A stretch of 64,000 nt of DNA from Tetrapyrgos nigripes (GCA_013368315.1 JAACJM010000147.1:1-64000); one strand, 5' to 3'. Shown: positions 45,542 to 57,959, counted from the stretch's first letter. A program made the numbers and translations. Notes: generated by a model not told the origin, from the sequence alone.

Positions 45542-48500
45542 TTATAGTACAGAGTATCCAATATGCTCCACTTCATCATTCGCTCCCTCCTCATTCTCGT
45601 CACCTTCCTCGTCATCAGCCTCACCCTCCTGGTCGTATACGACGCCATCAACACCCTCCTCATCAGTAGCAATTCCCATCTCGCCCTCATCAACCTCATT
45701 TTCCTGTGCAATCTCTGCATCCTCGTCCTCTGCATCATCTGTAACGTTACCATACTTTTCATTGATCTGTTCGCGAAGAGCACTTGTGGAGTGATATGTG
45801 GCTATATGACCAACACCTAGACCGGTGTATCGCATGAATATATCCCGATCGGCAAATCTATATGAGGAAACGTTTAAGAATAGATATCAATCAAATTTAA
45901 GCAAGTACGCACATGTTGATGTCGTAGTATCGCCAATCTCTATCATTCTCGTCGTCTCGTCGTGCGATGGATACAGACAGCAAAGATTTTGTGGTCTTTT
46001 TTGGGAAATGCGGAATGAGATGCGCAGCTCGAAGTACATCTTTGGGATTAATGAACCCAAACGCATTTGGATCTGAGGAATCAATGAACGAAACACGGGG
46101 TAGACGGTAGCTGGAAAAGCCATGTTTGTATGAATTATCGAGCTGATACCATCGTACCCAAAGAAAGTAGATTGGCTTGGCAGGCGTTCCAAGGGGATCT
46201 TTTTTGCTGAGGGCATTGACGTGAAAGATACCCAGTACTCGACAGTACCAGTAAGGATGAGTGCTCTGCTCATCCTCGGCCGCTAGGACCATCACATCTG
46301 AGCGTGTGCGAGGATTGATGAAGTCTTGATCCCGCCGTCGATCGTAGGTGATAAAGTTTGTGCGGAGTATCTTGTGTTCAAACATCTTGTTATTCTGAAT
46401 GATGATCAAGTTTCGATCTGCTGGTGTGAACGTTGACGGATCCTCTTTGCGTCCGAGAAAAGTGAGCACATAGTTACGGAGTTTGAGCCCAAAGTCCTGT
46501 AAAGTATTTAATTGTTGCCTAGGTGTGAGAGTTCAAAGACATTTTACTTACTCTGATGGCTTCATCATTGTGATGGTTCTGCATGAACTGATCAATGGTT
46601 ATGGGGTAGCGCTCACTGTCAGAAATGTGGTACAATTTGTTCGGGTTTGTAGGTGGCAGAGGATCAGGATCAGTCTCCTTCATGAGTGGACTCTTCTTCA
46701 ATTGACGAGGTTCTCGCTGCGCAATAGACTTGGAACGGCGTTGACGAGCGTTCTGCTTGGAAATTTGGAAAACAAAGTTTCGCTTATTGGTCCGAACATA
46801 GAAAACTTTGACAAGTTTATGTTCTTGCTCGCCCTATACTAAGATGATTAGCACAGATCTTTTGACTAGATGAATGAGAAGAACGTACGATTTGAGTGCT
46901 ATAATTATCAGTTGTTCCCTTGCGGCGAATGGTCGGTGCATAGTCAGGTAGAGCATGCATCTTGTACGTAAAGAGGTTGAAGTTCTTCTGTATCTTGTGT
47001 CTTTTCTTCGTCTGCTTTCTTTTCCCTTTCCCCTCATCTCCCGATTCACTATTGCCTTGTTTCCTTTTCCTGCTCGATCCTTTGTTCTTTTTCCCCTTCC
47101 CCTCGTCACTCTCTTTTCCCTGCTTCCTTCGTGTATCTTTGTCCTGCTGTGATTTCCCTCCTTCCTTTGCTTTTCGTTCATCATCCAGAGCTTCTCGTCG
47201 TTCGCGTTTGGTACGTTCCTTGGGAGTTTCACGTGTTTCGACTGTGTCACAGACCTGCTTCTTGAAATTCCGGAGCTGAATTCCTAATTCACGAGTCACG
47301 CCCTCAAAAATATGTAGAGTAGTTTCGGAATGTAAGCGAAGCTTTGCAAGCGCATGCCAAGATGCCATGATGAAGAGCAGGTCTTGAATATGGTGGTCCA
47401 TTTCTTGAGGGAAAAGTTGACAGAAGACGGACGAGGAACACTATAAATGTGTGAGTAACTTGATGCCCAGTGAGTAAGATATCAGAAAGTCTTGTACACA
47501 CCTGTAAGATATCTTCAAAATCCCGAGCCGCAATTCTTTTCATGCTCGTGGTATCATCTGTAAAACGACGAATGGTACATCTTCCGAACGGCGGACATTT
47601 CTTGAATCTACTATCATTTGAGTCTGTTTATCGACCTGTCTCATTGTAGAAGACATACCTCTTGTTTATCTCTGCAATCACATCATCACCCAGGCTGTAC
47701 GCGATCCGGACAAGATGTTCAAATAGAGCTTTGAAAACGCCGAGCTCAAACTCATGCATCAAATCGACAGCAAAGAGATCAAAGTAGTTTTGGAATGAAG
47801 TTTGCAGCTTTTGAAAAAAGGCCGAGAACGCATTCTAAATCAAGAGCTAAGCCAAGATTATGATAAGAGCAGATGATGGGACTTACATTGGTAGGTACTT
47901 GCGAAAGCGGCTCAAGCAAGGCTTGTACCGATCTACTGTTGACTCCCTTTCCCTCCTCAAACATGCGTCTTCGTGCCTCTTTGACATTCCATCGCAGCGG
48001 GTGAGAGTCGACACGGGATTTGTTACACCGTCAGTTGATGTCGTGAAAGGTTCCCATCTGCGGAATTTCCTTCTTCTCAATTTCGCATCGAGGACATGGA
48101 CAACGGCCTAGGGTTTTGAGACACGCAAGTAGCATTCTGCAGTAGTGAAATAATCAATAATGAGAAGAAAAATATAAAAAGATACATACTTCTCAGGATA
48201 GTCGGCGGAGTACACAATTATGCGAGGGAATAGACGTCTCCAGATACCATCAGCGCAGAGAACAAGTAGTCCATGAATACATGCTTTGACAAAATCGTCA
48301 TCCAAGAGTAAAAACCATATCGCTTGCATCAACTCGCGCTTCAAATGAGTCAATACTTCACTTGATGCTGCAGTCTCGAAATGCTTTTGATATATATCTT
48401 GGATGTTTGGTAGCTTGAAAGGACTATCAGCCCTTGAAACACACAAATAATGACTAGATACTCACTGATGGAATGTACGCAAAATGATGCGCTGCACCGG

Positions 48501-50349
48501 AAGATGGCTTGACCCGTGCATACTTTGATAATCCGAGGAAATATATATAGATTGGCCATAACGATGTATTCCCAAAAGTATTGACGCGAGTCGCATCTGA
48601 ATAGATCATGATCGGGACCATTAACCATGGAATTGGAGCGGAAGGGTCATCGAGGGGCGGGGGAATGGGTTTTGGATGTTTGTATGAGGGATAAGATGAT
48701 GATGACGATGACTCGGAGCTGGTACTGGATGATCCAGAAGATGAATTCGAACTTGAATTAGAGTTAGAACCAGAAGATGAATCTGAACTCAAATCAGAGT
48801 TAGAATCGGAAGGCGAATCTGAATTCGAATCAGACTCCGAGTCAGAAGATGAGTCCGTACTTGAATCTGGGTTAGAATTCGAGCCTGATGAGTCTGAACT
48901 CAGCCCAGAATTAGATGAGAGAGAGACAAGTCAGACTCAGAGCTCGATGTAGAAGGAGAGTGCAAACCTGATTTGTGCTGAAACTCGGATAACATTTGCT
49001 GCTCCTGCTCTAGGAGCTCACACTCAGCATCCAAGTATTCATCGGCTGTGTAAACCTCGCTGTACAGCCGGTCAGGAAGCGAGTCTGGGGTAGGTTTCCA
49101 ATACTCCTGGAACCCAGACAACGAAAATTTGAGAAACCCGGCATCTTCAAAGGCTGTACGTATAACTTCGACAAAGCTGCGTCGATGTACGCCTTTAATT
49201 TCCAAAGTAGGAGCATCTGCCTCGCTTCCACTACTCCCAGTACAAGGAAGGGAAATATGAACTGAGCCCTCGGTCCAGATATGAGAAGAGAAGATGGTGC
49301 TCGTATCGCCATTCTTGGGCTGGTCCAAGCGTTCAACCTCTCTAGCAGTACGAAAGTCGGAAAGATCAGCCAAATCAAAATCGTCCTTCCTGAGAACATT
49401 ATCAAGAAGACGATCAACGTGTGCACAACTGAGATTCCCATTCGCCTCGGTATACCAATTGGTAAGGCGAAAGGACGAGGGATTCAGGAACGGTGCAAAC
49501 CAGTTATCGCTATCCTCGTCCTCTTGGTCACATTTATCGTCTGTGGAAAGTTCGAGATGTGCATTAGCAAGGTACTGCTTTGCGTCATCTGCTACGGCAA
49601 AGGTGGGGGCATCTCCGAGGCCGTCAGTCTCTGATATGTGGGGATATTGACCAGGAAGGGTTTGATATATGCGGAAAACGCAAAACTGATCTGGATCAGT
49701 TGTATGCTGGGTGGGAATGAATGGAGCAGGTGATGATGTGGGTGATGGAGTGGGGGTATTTGTAGCGTTCTCATCTATGAGAGGTTTGGGATCGGCTTGA
49801 ACTTGAGGTACGAGTTGAGTAATATTACGATTTTTGTTGTAATTGAAATCATTCCACTGTGCGGGAACGCGAATAGTACGACGTGGTCTCGAGGTCACTT
49901 CGGGTTCAGGTTCTGATCGAGTCCCTGTCATGATAGAGTCGGGCTCCAAGTCGGAATGCGATTCTTCATGCATGTATACATCAGGGATGGGATCCGAGTC
50001 TGTAAAATTACACATCTGTCAAAACGAACACTAATCAATAGCAATAAATACTTACACTCGTTTTTGGGTTGAGAAACAGAAAGAGACTCAAAGTTACGAG
50101 GTGTCTGGTTTGACGTTGAAGCAATAGTGACCTTTTAAAACAGTCAGAGTAGTGATACAGTATCTAACATACGTAAAATGCTACCTTTTTCACTTTCTTT
50201 ACTGCTCTTTTCACGGTTTTGCGTACTTGAGCCCCTTGCATATGTTTCAAAGACTCCTGATAGCGACTGCAGCCTCTCAGGTGCGCTTGAACAGCTCGTG
50301 AAGTGTCATTTACGACAATATCGTCGCAATGCTCACATTGCCACGGCAT
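45542..50349 (-). pseudogene. Plavaka-type transposase, nearly full length
   Basis: ATG at 50349 starts exon 1 (50349-50185, 55 aa) with a BED/C2H2-like finger (CEHCDDIVVND, H, C). Exon 2 is 50131-50056 and exon 3 starts at 50015. Downstream are WYTEANGNLSCAHVDRLL, EYWKPTPDSLPDRLYSE, MIYSDATRVNTFGNTSLWPI, RCPCPRCEIE, LFAVDLMHEFELGVFK, AARDFEDIL, MHALPDYAPTIRRKGTTDN, a Lys/Arg/Glu-rich insert and an acidic tail ending HIGYSVL. Lesions are a one-base frame discrepancy in a TC run near 48920, followed by a Ser-rich repeat, and TGA at 48033-48031 between DIN and RCNKSRVDS, where Arg is expected. The family assignment is from motif recall. Confidence 0.75.
48690..48935 (-). repeat. Serine-rich coding microsatellite inside the transposase
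   Basis: Repeated GAATCTGAACTC/GAGTTAGAA-type hexamers encode a run of Ser, Asp, Asn, Glu and Gly (SSDSSSGSNSNSSS). Length change in such a tract, or in the adjoining TC run, would explain the frame break near 48920. Confidence 0.6.
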
Positions 50350-50585
50350 TTTGATGAGCTATAATGGTGAGAAAAATGTAAGATGTTCTACACCTCAAGT
50401 ATCTCTCTGTATAATAGCTCTCACATTGATTTCGCGTTTCTGTACTGCGCAATGCGACGAGGAGAGCAAGACTTGCAAAAGAAGAAGTGAAGAAAGAAGC
50501 GTAAAGTCACTGCACGTGACCCGTGACTTGTGATATCGATTAAAGGCCGCGCGTCGCTTCTTTCCCTCCAACCAGCTCCTCCTCC
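50350..50585. promoter_or_regulatory. Shared intergenic promoter region of two divergent transposon genes
   Basis: The transposase ATG (50349, minus) and the DUF6698-type ATG (50586, plus) are only 236 bp apart. The interval includes CACGTGAC near 50514 and GTCACTGCACGTGACCCGTGA, an E-box-like palindromic area. No separate gene fits here, so both are probably driven from it. Confidence 0.45.
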
Positions 50586-52779
50586 ATGCCCACCTCAAAG
50601 CACTCTGCTTCAGTCATCCCGGACAGCTCTCCTGTCAACGACTCTCTGTCTCAGGCCTCGAAAAGGAAGAAGAGAGCTGACAAGGAAAATAGCAAGAGCA
50701 AAACCAAGGACAAGACCCAGAAGGACAAGCGCAGCAAGAAGCGGAAGACGACCCAGGACACTAGCGAGATAGAACAACCCCTCCCTAACGTCGACGACCT
50801 CCTCAATTTCGATGACAATAGCGCAGAGCAACCATCTGCTCAGCCCGAGACGCGTACATCTAAACGCAAGCAGACTGGTCCTAGTACAGCATCTCGCAAG
50901 AAGAAAAAGGCGGCAACTCCTGAGGACGAGGGTAGCGATTCCGATGACGACTCAGATACTGACCCGAAGACAATGTAAGTTCTTTCTCGTTGTTTATCTC
51001 CTTATCGTTCATTATCTCATTTCTCCTGTAGATCTGCAAAACGTGCTGGACGTTGGTTCATAAGACGCGCAGATCTATGGATCAACGCTCACGACATTGT
51101 TTTAACCGGTCTCAAAGCCTCTCAAGATGCTGCTGAGGCTGCCGCCACCGCCGCCGCTAACAATGACCCCAATACCTCCAATGCCGCTACCAACGATGCA
51201 CCACAATCACAGAAGAAGAAGAAGAAAACCAAGAAGCCGAATCCTACGCAAGAGTGAGTCATTTTAAATGACTTTACTATGCACATGTACTCACTCTCTA
51301 GCTCTCAGACGTGCGCTCGAGGTTTACCAACGACTTTTGGAGGACAACGACTCCAACTTCCACGATTTGAAGAAGCTCTTCGTCAGCACCCAGGACGATA
51401 CTGAGAACAACGCTGGTGCAGATGACGAGATTAATGTGAATGCTGTCCGAGACTACACGAAAATAGTACGTCCTCCGAGTCTTTTTTTTGTTGTCTTCCA
51501 CTTACTACCACTCATCCTCTACCCCCGTTGTTTGTTACAGATGCAATTCCATGCTTTAAGAGCAAGATCGGACGACACTGGCAAGATCAAGCGTGATATG
51601 GACAAGTTACTCGCCAAACCCGGTGCAACACGAATCAAGCTGTGGTCCAAGTCAGGTATGGGCTGGTACGACAAGGCTACCGCCCGTCTATTGTGTCCTA
51701 TTGATGACCTAGAGGAGTTTGATGATGACCCAGAAACGTGCGTCGCCTTCCTATTTCCATTGCTACGATTTGATCATGTTTATACTCAGGTACATGGACA
51801 ACGTGCTGAGTGGGTCTGGCAGCAAACATTGGTCTGAATGGGCAACCTTCCTTTATGACGAAGAGCTCATCGATGACGACGACCCCATTTCTGGCCTCTT
51901 CCAAGGTCCACTCCTTGTTCGCGTGCGTACCGTCTTTTGCATTAATACTCGCTGACGTTGACTTTTGGTCCCCCTAGGTTTGCAATCACATATACTTCTC
52001 ATCCGGTGTCAAGAAGAACAACAACACCAAGACAAAGTCTCCGGTCTCTCATCGCCATGGTATGACAGAGATCACTCCCGAGGATATCGCATACGTTGTC
52101 GTTCAGGTAACGTTTTTGACTTCCTCTTTTATTTTGACATGCATATTACTAAGAACCTTCCTAGACGCGGTTCCTGCTATCGTCACAGACCACCTGGGGT
52201 CATATGGACCACGGTTTCAATGTCAAGGAATTCTATTGGGGTATCATTCGGTACTTCAGGTCTGGTCGTAAGGGATCTCGGGCCATTCTCAAATGGTGGA
52301 ACAAGTAAGCATGCTTTTCTTTTCTCTTTTTTTTTTTTGTTCTTTCTCTTTTCTCTCGCTCTCTTTCTCTTGCTAACATCCTTTCTCACAGGGAGGTCTT
52401 TCATGGTGCCGGTGGGACCAAGGAGATGACTGTCGGCCCTCTCAAGGGTAGCCGCTTTTCTCGACTTATGGAAGAAGCCGATGCTTCTGAATCCGAGTCC
52501 GACACTGACAAAGCCAAGGACAAGACCAACGCACCTCCCTCCAGATCCAAGTCCGACACCGACAAGGCCAAGACCAAGACCAAGACCAACGCCGCACCTC
52601 CCTCAAGTCGTGCTTCTAGCTCGGCACTGGTAATTGAAGAAGATGGTGACGTTACGGGACACCAAGCTGACAACGAGTACCCAGATGAGGATGACGAGTA
52701 TACACATGAGGATGACGAGAACCAGGAACAGGACCAGGAACGGGATGAGGACCAGGACCAGGATGGGGACGACGACTGA
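50586..52779 (+). CDS. DUF6698-type protein, companion gene of the transposon, 584 aa
   Basis: There are eight exons: 50586-50974, 51032-51253, 51309-51465, 51541-51737, 51790-51922, 51978-52106, 52165-52304 and 52392-52779. All have good GT-AG borders and an unbroken frame to TGA at 52777-52779. The N-terminus is a Lys/Arg/Ser-rich nuclear-type region (SKRKKRADKENSKSK, SKKRKTTQD). The central domain has ARLLCPIDDLEEFDDDPE, WATFLYDEELIDDDDP, GLFQGPLLVRVCNHIYF, ITPEDIAYVVVQTRFLLSS and FYWGIIRYFRS, a pattern I recall from agaricomycete DUF6698 proteins. The C-terminal 120 residues are acidic repeats. Its role is unknown. Being intact beside a damaged transposase and sharing its promoter suggests it belongs to the element. 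Confidence 0.7.
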
Positions 52780-53254
52780 AGTGTTTGTGTTTTCTTGTGA
52801 GGATTTTCTTTTTAGTTTTCTTTTTAGTTTCTTGGACTCTCGGACTCTTTGCTACGCTGTCTCTGTGCTATGCTTGACGTTGCTATCCAGATTACTGTAC
52901 TAATTCTTATTGTTGTCTATTGCTATGTATAATGTTAAATGCAAGTTGTATTCTCTTTTATTATGAATTGTTTGATTGCGAGTGATACAGAATATTATTC
53001 CTTGAGCATCTCAGTATACAATGCCTGACCGAAAGGGTATTGTCCGGTATAGCCTACCATGTGAGGTATACCCTGATAAGCTCTACCTTCAGGGTGGAGG
53101 CATATCTCATATGGTAGGGAATATCTGGGCATACCTCGCCCGATATTCCCTGCTCATATTGCTCATTTGTTTACCCAATTAAAGCAGAACTGCCTGATCT
53201 GATAGGCTTGCTATGCTTAGGTATGTCGAGATTGGCCTTGCATTACCTGACAAT

Positions 53255-55234
53255 CATTTTACATTTTTCGTGATGTGCTTGCCCACGAGGCAAACACAAT
53301 CACCTCCTCCCCCATCCTCACCATGCCTGATGACTCTCGACCATATCGCTTGGAGTCAGATAGCTCTGACTACACTACGGGAGCAGTTTTATCCCAGCAG
53401 TCTCCAGATGATGACAAGTGGCACCCCATTGCCTTCTACTCCAAGAGTCTTAATGCCGTTGAATGCAACTATGAGATCCATGATAAGGAAATGCTAGCCA
53501 TCATCTGAGCCCTTGAGGAATGGAGACACTTCCTTGAAGGAGGACGTTTTCCTGTGGAAATCTGGACAGACCATAAAAACTTGGAGTACTTCTGAACTGC
53601 AAAAAAGCTCAATTGACATCAAGCCCATTGGTCCCTGTATCTCTCTCATTTTGACTTCCAGTTACACCATTGCCCTGGCCACACTATGGGCAAGCCCGAT
53701 GCATTGTCCTGCTGACCTGATCATGGTACTGGTGCTGATGACAATTCAGACATTGTGCTACTCATTGCTGCTGTCCCTACTGCAATGGATTTGACTGGTG
53801 AAGAAGTCGAGATCATGAGAGATGTCCGCTTCACTGTTCATGAAAACGAGCTAGAGGAACAAGTCATGCATGCTGTGCAAGCCTTGCACAAGTCCCACAC
53901 TTGCTCTATTCACAGTGCGGAATGGGATGAACATGAAGGGCTGCTGTATTTCTGGGGCAAGATCTATGTTCCTCCTTCCCATGACCTCCGCTGTCGCATA
54001 GTCTCCCAACACCATGACACCAAGATCACTGGTCACCCTGGACAATTCAAAACCCTAGAACTTGTCTCATGGAACTACTGGTGGCCCCAGATGTCTCAGT
54101 ACATTGGGCTATATACCAAGACTTGTGATCTATGTATGCAGACCAGGACTTGTCACCACCTCCGCATTGGAGAGCTCATCCCTTCTGAGACTCCCACTGA
54201 GCCATGGCAGTCAGTGTCAGTTGACTTCACTGTTGAACTACCAGAAGCTCATGGGTACAATGCAGTCATGGTGGTTGTAGACATGTTGGGCAAAAGAGGT
54301 CACTTCCTTCAGACTCATACAATGGTTACTGCTGAAGGAGCTGCACATATCTACTTCAGGGAAGTATGGAAGCACCATGGAATGCCCAGATCAGCATGCT
54401 CTGACTGTGGTCCACAGTTTGTCGCAGACTTCATGAAGGAACTCTGTAGGATGGCTGGTGTCAAACAGGAACTTTCTACAGCCTACCACCCACAGACAGA
54501 CAGGCAGACTGAACGTGTCAATCAAGAGCTAGTGGGTGAGTCAATGCCAGGACAACTGGGATGAGCTACTGCCCACTGCTGAGTGCTCCTACAACAATAA
54601 GGTCCATGCATCGACTCAGCAAACTCCTTTCATGATTGACACTGGTTGAAACCCTCATATGGGTTTTGAGCCTCACACATGGTGGTCAGAGATGGAGAAC
54701 GTCAATGACTTTGTTGATTGGCTCAAGTCAGGCTGGACAGAGGCACAGGCAGCGCTCACAAAGGCCAAGTCAGAGTATGCCCAATACTATAACTGTCGCT
54801 GTACCCCTGCCCCTGTCTTTAAGCCTGGTGACAAGGTCTGGTTAGATGGCTCCGACATCAACACAACCCATCCATCGAAGAAACTCAGTCACCGTTGGCT
54901 TGGGCCTTACACCGTTCTTCAAGAAGTCGGCAAGGGTGCCTACAAACTGAAACTTCCCTCATCCATGAAAGACCTCCATCCAGTCTTCCCTGTCATCAAA
55001 CTCGACCGCTACACTGACGATCCTATCCCTGGTCATAGACCTGAAGAGTTCGAGGTTGAAGAGATTTTGGATAGTCGTTGTTATGGACGTTGGAAAAAGT
55101 TGCAATACCTTGTCCAATGGAAAGGCTATGGACCACAAGAAAACTCATGGGAGCGTGCAGAGGATTTGGTACATGCTCCAAAGGCAGTGGCAGACTTCTA
55201 TGCAAGGTATCCTGATGCTGTTAAATTGGTGTGA
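53255..55234 (+). pseudogene. Ty3/gypsy chromovirus pol, 3' part (RNase H, integrase, chromodomain)
   Basis: RNase H begins near 53330 (LESDSSDYTTGAVLSQQ, HPIAFYSKSLNAVECNYE, DKEMLAII, with a TGA at about 53506) and the frame changes near 53610-53720. Integrase follows, with a zinc-binding start (GHPGQFKTLELV, CDLCMQTR) and a core with Asp in VDFTVELPEAHGYNAVMVVVD, CSDCGPQFV and AYHPQTDRQTERVNQE (Glu). The C-terminal part ends in a chromodomain: FEVEEILDSRCYGRW, YLVQWKGYGPQENSWE. There is a frame break near 54530-54650. Protease, gag and reverse transcriptase are missing upstream. Retrotransposition is not possible from this copy. Confidence 0.85.
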
Positions 55235-55284
55235 GTGTCGCAAGCTGATCATTCCAGGAACTGGCATGCTGCGTCAAGGTCGCC

Positions 55285-55305
55285 GCAGATCTAGTAGGGG
55301 GGTGA
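55285..55305 (+). other. Polypurine tract region
   Basis: A G-rich run (TAGGGGGGTGA) lies immediately before the TGTAAGGGG start of the LTR, the position of the plus-strand primer. Confidence 0.5.
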
Positions 55306-55674
55306 TGTAAGGGGACAGTTTCCTTTTTCCTTCCCTTCTCCTTTAGGACTTGTTTGTTCTTGTTTTATCTGGACTTCATCAACTTGTTCATCCCTGTTTC
55401 ACTGTTTTCATCATCCATCATTCATTGTTCATCATTTGATCTCCCATCATTCCACCTTTCCATTACTTCATTTCAACTGTACAGTTTTGTAGATCTTTTT
55501 CCAGGCCTTCATACAAGTATATATACCCCTTCCCTGCAGGCAAGTATCCTTGAGTTTTTCTCTTTGGATCCCCTCCATGTCAGCCTTGTATCTTCTAGTT
55601 CTGATTTATATATCTTTGGATCCCCTCCTGCAGTTGTTGAGTGATTGCCTCATGTGTCAGGAGTTGCCCTTACA
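55306..55674 (+). repeat. 3' LTR of the Ty3/gypsy element, 369 bp
   Basis: It begins TGTAAGGG and ends CCCTTACA, giving the canonical TG...CA with an 8-bp inverted repeat. It lies directly after the polypurine run. No matching 5' LTR occurs in the window, consistent with the 5' truncation. Confidence 0.75.
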
Positions 55675-55875
55675 CTATTGTCCTTGTAAAAGATATACCA
55701 TAAAAAGATGAACAAATGATGAACAAATGATGAAACAGGGGATAATAGCTGTGCATAGATGATAAAAGAAAGATAAACAAAAGATAGGGCAAAGGATGAA
55801 CGAAATGATGATCAAAAGGCAGTGACTGATGAACAAAAGAAACAGAAAATGAATGAAAATACCCTGTCATGACAC

Positions 55876-56531
55876 AATATCTATATGACAAGAATCGCAA
55901 TTGTCCTGAACTCCTCAAGGCAAACAACAGCAAATTCAAATTTTGGAGATTTGACAGTCAAGATTTGTACCAGTACAATACTACAATGAGAGAAAGAGCT
56001 TTTGATCATGTCCTGAATTGGTACTAAACAACAAATAAACAAATGTAAGTAGGTTAAGAAACCACCAATGAGCCAACAGACTCGATGATGATAAGGAGAA
56101 AGTGAAAAGACACCCAAAGAGAGGAGAAAAGAGGAAGGAGATGGATCATGGCAGCAGGACTTGAACTGCAACTCGGGCTCAGGCTCTTTTGTAAATAAAA
56201 AAAAACAGTATACAAGTATGTATGGAGCCAATGCAGTACAAATATATGTATAGTAGTGGACTGAGCCCAGAACCCATATAGCAATATTCACAGGTCAAGT
56301 CCAGGCCAGCAACATAGTGGTCATGTAGGTATATGGGTGCACCATGGTGCTTCTTGCAAATACACCAGATTGGTAGAGGCCAGAAAAACTTGGCCATCTG
56401 AAGCAAGGCTCGTCACTTAAAATAAGTATTAAGTTTCTAAAATAGGCTAGTACATGTGGGGTGTCAGGGAAGAGAGAAGATGGAGGCATAGATGGAGCAT
56501 GAAGCAAGGAGCATGTATCATCTGAACCTAG
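55876..56531 (+). repeat. R1, third copy, CpG-depleted
   Basis: It aligns with 928-1614. Differences are mostly CG in the first copy against TG or CA here (ACGACGAATAAACGAATG against ACAACAAATAAACAAATG). It ends at AACCTAGAG, directly followed by R2. Confidence 0.8.
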
Positions 56532-56533
56532 AG

Positions 56534-57546
56534 ATAGAGACAGAAGCAGAAAAATGTGAGTAGGGGTGACAATAAGGGAGCCCCCAACAAAGAATAAAAG
56601 AAATAGGCAATCAACAATAGCCCAAACAGCTCAGCCCATACCCAAAGGACTTCCACCTCCACCTTTATGCTGGTCAAAGTGCACTTTTATTCAACCCATA
56701 TTCATTCAAAGTCAACACCTGTATTCCCACCTGTATTGAACAAGTGTTGAATCTAGCCCAAATCTAGTCTTGTGACTTCAGCATCGCCTGATTCTTCAGC
56801 TGTATCACGACGCACTGTTTACTTATTTGGCTATAGCTCCCAAATTCAGTTACATATCTCAGTCTAATGCCATTAAATAGATTGTATTAGTATTTTCATG
56901 GATAAAATACTTTATTTAAGTCCAGAATTTGCCCAAATCTCCCACAGCCAACGTCTTGCTGAAGCATTCATTAAGCGCACTCAATTCTGTGACAGCGCCC
57001 GCAGAAAGGCTATAACATTACACACTCCGAAATGTGCCAGGCAATATTTGAGTAAGGTTTGTGAGTCACATTAAGTGACATAGTGACCAACCGCCTGGGC
57101 CTTTTATTTTATGACTGTTTTATGGCTCTATTTATTTGCAGCAGGTTCTTGGTGGGATAAAATGTTTTCTACTTGTTGCACCATGTCAAGAATTGCTCCC
57201 AGATGCAATTTGGCACTAATCATGCTTTTTGCATTGGGGTGTAGTCAGACACAGATCAGGCCAACACAGAGTGTCCTGAAGCAGTGACACTCCTGCTAAT
57301 GGTTTTGTTGAGTCAAGTAGTGCCTAGTTACACACTATGTAACCATGAGAAAGCAATGCAAAAAAGAAAAGAAAATAGACACCATGATACAATAGAGTGC
57401 TAAAGTTGAGGACTCAAGGTGGGTGGGTTGCGCAAAAAAATATATGACAATCTCTATCAATAGACACAGGAATGAATTAAAAAGAAAGAAAGAAGATTTA
57501 AATGAGTCTTTTGCTATGGTGGCAGATATCTATAGAGGTAACTCTG
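56534..57546 (+). repeat. R2, second copy, CpG-depleted and interrupted by a copia LTR
   Basis: It aligns with 16738-17803. Again, CG in the other copy is mostly TG or CA here. The match breaks off at GAGGTAACTCTG, exactly where the TGTTGGAAT LTR start appears, so the copia element inserted into R2. Confidence 0.8.
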
Positions 57547-57959
57547 TGTTGGAATTTTGTATTAATCTATACTTACAACGAACACTCATATCTTTCTCTC
57601 TACTTAACTAGTATACACAAACCACTTGTATCCACATATGCACCACCTACTTTCTGTTATACTCCATACTTACATTGTCTCTTACATTGTTGACTCTGAA
57701 CTGATATCAGACATTACATCATAGTATCCGCTTTTCTCCACTGTGTTATATTTATGGACTCCTGCAGCCACAGTAGCTAACAGTATAAATACTTAGTAGC
57801 TCACTGTCTATACCTCCAGAGCTGCAATAGTACTTGTCGCCTTGCTTGTTTAACAAGTGTCTTCATATTCATTTATTCTCATAGGTTATGGGTCCTGCCC
57901 TAGCCTAATCATATCTCATTGTCTAGCTCTCAACATTGTATAACTAGTAGCTCACAACA
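57547..57959 (+). repeat. Probable 5' LTR of the Ty1/copia element
   Basis: It begins TGTTGGAATTTTGT, a usual copia-type LTR start. A possible end is CAACA at 57955-57959 (another CAACA is at 57931-57935). The exact 3' border and the primer binding site are uncertain because no second LTR is present in the window. Confidence 0.55.

Larger units (their letters stand above)
45130..53200. mobile_element. Plavaka/CACTA-like DNA transposon with two divergent genes
   Basis: A transposase gene (minus strand) and a DUF6698-type gene (plus strand) sit back to back between regions that share words. TGGTAGGGAATA is at about 45131 and 53121; both are followed by a GGGAATACCTCGC / GGGCATACCTCGC segment, and AGGTAT and GGTATACC words are enriched at both sides. 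These look like subterminal repeats, so the borders are approximate. I did not find terminal inverted repeats or a target duplication. The transposase has two lesions, so the copy is probably no longer autonomous. Confidence 0.6.

Noticed and set aside
45563..45820. Plus-strand frame that looks like a hydrophobic membrane peptide
   Set aside because: It is antisense to the acidic (Asp/Glu-rich) tail of the transposase; GAC/GAG codons read backwards give Val, Leu and Ile.
46955..47279. Plus-strand hydrophobic frames rich in Phe, Leu and Ser
   Set aside because: They are antisense of the Lys/Arg/Glu-rich insert in the transposase.
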